This document shows, piece by piece, positions 60,180-64,000 of a stretch of DNA of 64,000 nucleotides (within the stretch, counting starts at the first letter, position 1; each line of letters begins with the position of its first letter). A program made the position numbers and the translations under genes. The notes below the pieces were generated by a model that saw only the letters and a program-made list of their open reading frames with translations, was not told the origin of the DNA and did no database searches. Source of the stretch: Ampelocalamus luodianensis (Eukaryota > Streptophyta > Magnoliopsida > Poales > Poaceae). Location of the stretch: the NCBI GenBank assembly GCA_036346255.1, contig CM070632.1, positions 53,084,896 through 53,148,895 of the forward strand, in the 5' to 3' direction.

Positions 60180-60530
60180 ATTCGCGCGCGGGGATCTTCA
60201 TGCACATGTAGTTGTGATGCGCTATCGCGCCAAAGGTGTTGAGCGTGGCCCTTCCAAGGATGGCGTTGTACTAGTATGGCATTTCGACCACATCGAAAGT
60301 TATCGTCTCCTTGCGAGATGCGCGGCCGTCGTCAAACATGATGGGTAAGGCGATTTGGCCCAGGGCCGTCACGGGCCTGCCTCCGAATCCCACCAGTGGT
60401 ATGCCTGGTGGGGACAGGCGATCTATAGGGATCATCATCTTGTCGAAGGCTTCTGCGAATAAGAGGTCCGCCGAGCTCCCGCCATCTACGAGTACACGCC
60501 TGACCTCATAGCTGGCGGAGATGACAAGGG
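60180..60530 (-). pseudogene. Aspartic protease of element B
   Basis: The minus strand encodes VDGGSSADLLF with the catalytic Asp codon within 60481-60489, then DKMMIP and a GRATLN block. It is homologous to element A at 51281-51529. DGG in place of D-T/S-G is usual in Tat elements. An in-frame stop lies before the last block (near 60273). Confidence 0.8.
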
Positions 60531-60679
60531 GGTCCTGGTGGAGAAGTGTACTCCCCGCGCGTCTTCAGGTCCGAAGGTTATGGGCACCTCGGAGTAGCGG
60601 GGTGGCCGAGAAGCCGGCTGTGTGGCCACGTGGTGGATTTGCCGGGCGTATGCGCGACGTTGTCTCTTCGATGCTATGC

Positions 60680-61910
60680 CCAGCGAGAACCCCCCCTGTG
60701 ATCATGTTGATGACCTGCAGGATGGTCCACCATGACCGCTTCTATCTTGCGGCGTAGTGGTGGGGCTGGCAACAGATTGCCTGCCTCCTTCCGGTCTTCA
60801 TGCTCGACTAGCTGTTGACTGCGGTGCATGTAGTCCTGCACGACCGCAATGGTGCGGCAATCCGCTGTTGTGTGTGACCCTTCGCCGTGGAGGTAACAGT
60901 ACAACGGTGTTGCTGCTGTTCCACCTCGGGTGTCCTGGTGCCGCCCACCGTGACGGTTGCGGCCTCTTCCTCGCCCGTGGTTTGCTCGGCCGCCTCGCCT
61001 ACCAGCTTCGGGGGTGTGCCCTTCGTCCACATGATAAATGTTTCGGTCTTTTTGCCGAAAGCTAATGCACGGTTTGTTGGTAGCCGGTGGTGGTGGATCT
61101 TCCTTGGGCGGCCTGTCTGACGAGGTGGTATTTGGTGCGGCGTTATTCCTCGGATGCTATCTTCCTCCGCTCGGGCGTACTCTTCTATCTTGTCGAAGAG
61201 CTCTGCGATCGTGCGTGCTGGCTTGCGTGCTAGTTTTTACGAGAGGGGGCCTTTCTGCAAGTCGCAAGTTGCAGCATTTATGATGGTGGTCTCGTTTACC
61301 CCCTTGACTTGGCACTTCACTTCTACGAATTTTCTGAAGAAGCTGTGGAGGGACTCGCCTGAGGCTTGTTTGACTGCGAATCGCTGTAGTTTCCTTGGAA
61401 GTTGTTGCGTATGTGGTCACGCAACTGTTCCTAGGCGTAAATGGACCGGGGGGAATGGTAAAGAACCACGTCAGGGCGACGCCCTTAAGGGCCAACGTGA
61501 TGCTTTTTGCCTTGGTCGTGTCGTCCCCTCCCGCCGCTTCGACTGCTGTTTCGTACACGCATAGGAACTCCGAGGGATCTGTGCAACCTTCGAAGGGTGT
61601 GACCTCGGCATTTTGAAGTTCTTTGGCCAGCGCGCTGCTTCAAGCCCCGCGCTCAACGGGGAGTTGGGATCTCCCCAGAGCTGCAGGCTCGGGTTTGGAT
61701 CCTCCGGGATGGCGTGGACTCCGACCTCGGGGTGTTGAGTGGCGGGTTGTGGCTGGGTGGTTGCAAGGGTGCCTCCCGCCGCCTGTCGGAGACTAAGCAT
61801 CTCCCGCCGGAGGTCCACCAACTCTCGTTGAAGTGCTTCGTATGCTTCTCGAGTGATGCTCGCGGTCTGCGCGGGCTAGTCGTTTGGCAAAGATGCTTCG
61901 GTAGGCGGGG
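60680..61910 (-). pseudogene. gag of element B, broken
   Basis: Fragments in shifting frames: LRREMLSLRQAAGG, then WPKNFKMP, KSITLALKGVALTWFFTIPP, and a basic Gly/Arg-rich part with a C-x2-H-x4-H-x4-C knuckle-like motif (CYLHGEGSHTTADC). A base is missing in the C run near 61451, and the following codons include the TAG at 61431-61433 that element A also has. Confidence 0.8.
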
Positions 61911-62113
61911 CATCGCCTCCTACAATGTCCCTATGCGTGGAATTATTGGCTTCTTCTTCTGTGGCTCGGGCAGCGGCAGCGACCGATGCGGCCCAACCCG
62001 CTTTGCTTTAGGGGTGTTTGGGGCCGCGCCGCCGCCGCTGCCTTGGTTGTGGAGACTTTGGGTGCTGCCCTTCGGGGGCCACCGATTTTCCTGGATGTGG
62101 CTTTCCTGCTGAA

Positions 62114-62130
62114 CCCCACGGACGGCGCCA
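62114..62130 (-). promoter_or_regulatory. Primer-binding site of element B
   Basis: Minus strand TGGCGCCGTCCGTGGGG begins two bases after the LTR end. TGGCGCCGT-type sites are common in Tat/Athila-related plant elements. The exact tRNA is not determined here. Confidence 0.75.
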
Positions 62131-62132
62131 AC

Positions 62133-62707
62133 TGTCGTAGTGAGAAGACTAGACAGTAAAAAGAGGAGACCCCTCGTGCTAGAAAGATGAGGGGGCTTCT
62201 AAAAGGGGCTCGGTTGTAATAAGTATTGCTTACTCAATCCTCCTCCTCTAGTTACATGGTGGAAGGGGCTATTTATAGCCTCCCGACATGGCATCTAAAT
62301 TTACATGTATATCCCTAGAAAAGTATAGTAACCATAGGGGTTGCAGGGACTTTTACGCGCCCTATGCGTAGCCTCTGGTGCACGTTGTGTCTTCGTGGAT
62401 ATGGCCTATTTGGGAGATACACCTGGTCCACCGTTCCTATGGACCCCATGCCCTCCGCAGGTCCTTTGCTGCCTTCTTCGGAGGGTCTTTGTGGTTCCTT
62501 CGGAGGGTCTTCGGAATCACTCCGAAGGGTCTTCGGGACCCCTCCAGAGGGCCTTTGGGACTACTCTGGAGGGTCTTCGGATCCTCTGAGGGGTCTTCGG
62601 GATCCTCCGAGGGGTCTTCGGGATATCATCTGAGTAAGTTCTTGGGAGGCCTTTTGGTGCCACCGTGCTTCGCCGGGTCGTGGGGCCGGTGGGGTGTCCC
62701 TACGATA
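62133..62707 (-). repeat. 5' LTR of element B, 575 bp
   Basis: Runs from TGTCGTAGTGAG to CTACGATA. The terminal CA is changed to TA, giving one mismatch in the terminal inverted repeat. It contains a TATA-like ctatttatag (62269-62278) and an imperfect array of about 24-base units around ggagggtcttcgg (62475-62630). Confidence 0.88.
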
Positions 62708-62712
62708 CCTAT

Positions 62713-64000
62713 GATGCTGTCCACCATGGCCCCCTTCTATGCGTGGCCGCAATGGTGGGGCTGGCAGCTGATTGCCCGCATCCTTCCTGTCCTCCAGCTC
62801 GGGTGGCTGCTGGGCGCGGTGCATGTAGTCCTGCATGGCTGCGATGGTGCGGCAATCCACTGTTGCATGTGACCCCTCGCCGTGGAGGTCGCAGTACAAC
62901 GGGGCTCCTGCTGCTGCACTTCGGGTGTCTTGGTGCCGACCACCGTGGCGGCCGTGACCTCTTCCTCGGCCGCGATTTCCGCGACCGCCTCGCCTACCAG
63001 CTTCGGGGGTGTGTCCGTCGTCCACATGATAGACATTTTAGCCTTTTGCCGAAAGTTGATGCGCGCCTTGTTGGTGGTTGGTACGGTTGTTGTTTCCTCC
63101 TTGGGTTGTTTGTCCGAAGGCACGGCCTCCCTCCTTCGGCTACTGTCTTCCTCCGCGCGGGCATATTCTTCTATTTTGTCGAAGAGTTCCGTGACCGTGC
63201 GTTCTAGCTTGCGGGCCAACTTCTCCGACAAGGGGCCTTTTGTAGTCCGCAGGTTGCGGTGTTTATGATGGTGGTCTCGTTGACCCCCTTTAACTTGGCA
63301 TGTCACCTCTGCGAATTTCCTAAAGAAGCTACGGAGGGATTCGCCTGGGGCCTGCTTGACTGCGATCATGTGTCCCGTGTCCTTCGGCTCGATGTAGTTT
63401 CCTTGGAAGTTGTTGCGTATGTGGTCCCGCAATTGTTCCTAGGCGTATATGGACCGGGGGGGAATGGTAAAGAACCACATTAGGACGACACCTTTAAGGG
63501 CCACTGTGATGCTTTTTGCCTTGGTTGTGTCGTCCCCTCCCGCCGCTTCGATTGTTGTTTCGTACACGCGCAAGAATTCAGCGGGGTCCGTGCAACCTTC
63601 GAAGGGTGTGACCTCTGGCATTTTGAAGTTCTTTGACCAGCGTGCTCCTTCGAGCTCAGCGCTCAATGGGGAGTTAGGGTCTCCCGGAGTTGCGGGCCCG
63701 GGTTTGGTTCATCCGGGATCGCTTGGGTAGTAGGTTGTGGCTAGGTGGTGGTCGTGAGGGCGCCTGTCGGAGACTGAGCATCTCCCGTCGGAGGTCCGCC
63801 AGTTCTCGCTGAAGTGCTTCGTATGCTTCACAGGCGACGCCTGCGGTTCCCGTGGGCCATCGGGTAAAGATGCTTCGGTGGGCAGTGCATCGCCTCTCAC
63901 AATGTCCCCGTGTGTGGAGTTATTGGCTTCCTCCTCTGCGACCCGTGTAGCGGCGGTCACCGGTGCGGTCCGGCTCCGCTTCACCCTCGGGGTGCTTGGG
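62713..64000 (-). pseudogene. gag of element A, continuing beyond the window
   Basis: Resumes the sequence interrupted at 51685. The minus strand encodes KNFKMPEVTPFEGCTDPAEF and KSITVALKGVVLMWFFTIPP, a TAG at 63439-63441, then RDHIRNNFQGNYIEPKDTG, SFFRKFAEVTCQVKG, and a knuckle-like CDLHGEGSHATVDC. It is less damaged than B's gag. The 5' end and other LTR are outside the window. Confidence 0.82.

Larger units (their letters stand above)
51686..62707 (-). mobile_element. Element B: Tat-lineage Ty3/gypsy retrotransposon, 11.0 kb, inserted in A
   Basis: Bounded by TGTCGTAG on the left and CTACGATA on the right, flanked by cctgt (51681-51685) and cctat (62708-62712), a 5-bp target duplication with one mismatch. 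Minus-strand order is LTR, PBS, gag, protease, RT, RNase H, archaeal-type RNase H, integrase, tandem repeats, an antisense gene on the plus strand, and a truncated LTR. The second RNase H and the large extra region after integrase define the Tat (Retand/RIRE2-like) lineage. Every frame has stops or frameshifts, so the copy is not autonomous now. Confidence 0.88.

Overview
This is a nuclear plant DNA window, almost certainly from a grass and most likely a rice (Oryza) or close relative. The evidence is intron-containing plant genes with very GC-rich first exons, several MITE families, Mutator-like elements, and Ty3/gypsy retrotransposons of grass type (chromovirus and Tat lineages). The species is inferred from these features; no search was run. 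About four host genes account for roughly 10 kb, and most of the rest is transposable elements in various states of decay.

Region by region. 1-6.2 kb: two small MITE/hairpin repeats, an intronless NDR1/HIN1-like (LEA_2) membrane protein gene (+), an LTR-like non-coding repeat, and an intronless OVATE family repressor gene (-). 6.2-15 kb: gene-poor sequence with a 1.45-kb Mutator-like element bounded by a perfect 9-bp target duplication and GC-rich inside (Pack-MULE-like), plus a LINE 3' scrap. 15-34 kb: a chromovirus-type LTR split by a 14.2-kb element whose two direct LTRs are about 5.6 kb each and whose 3-kb interior lacks pol (a LARD-type non-autonomous element, minus orientation, tRNA-iMet PBS, strong PPT). 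The outer element's pol tail and a LINE 3' end follow. 34-38 kb: unassigned DNA, a second MULE-like inverted-repeat element and a MITE just upstream of the next gene.

38.2-47.1 kb is the gene island. A 14-exon nicalin gene (+; ER membrane M28-like protein) converges on an 11-exon SWC2/YL1/VPS72 gene (-; SWR1 chromatin-remodelling subunit, 365 aa). Both reconstruct by GT-AG splicing, except for one reading-phase problem between nicalin exons 4 and 5.

47.4-64 kb: an LTR fragment, two MITEs, then a nested pair of related Tat-lineage Ty3/gypsy elements. Element B (51686-62707) is inserted in the gag-pro region of element A. B has gag, protease, RT, RNase H, a second archaeal-type RNase H and integrase on the minus strand. 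On the opposite strand, between pol and the 3' LTR, it carries a multi-exon antisense gene with PF04195-like ('putative gypsy-type transposon') sequence, tandem-repeat arrays and a further ORF. A 529-bp hAT-type MITE with a perfect 8-bp target duplication sits in that antisense gene. All of B's reading frames are broken. The antisense gene and its repeat arrays are the most unusual structure in the window.
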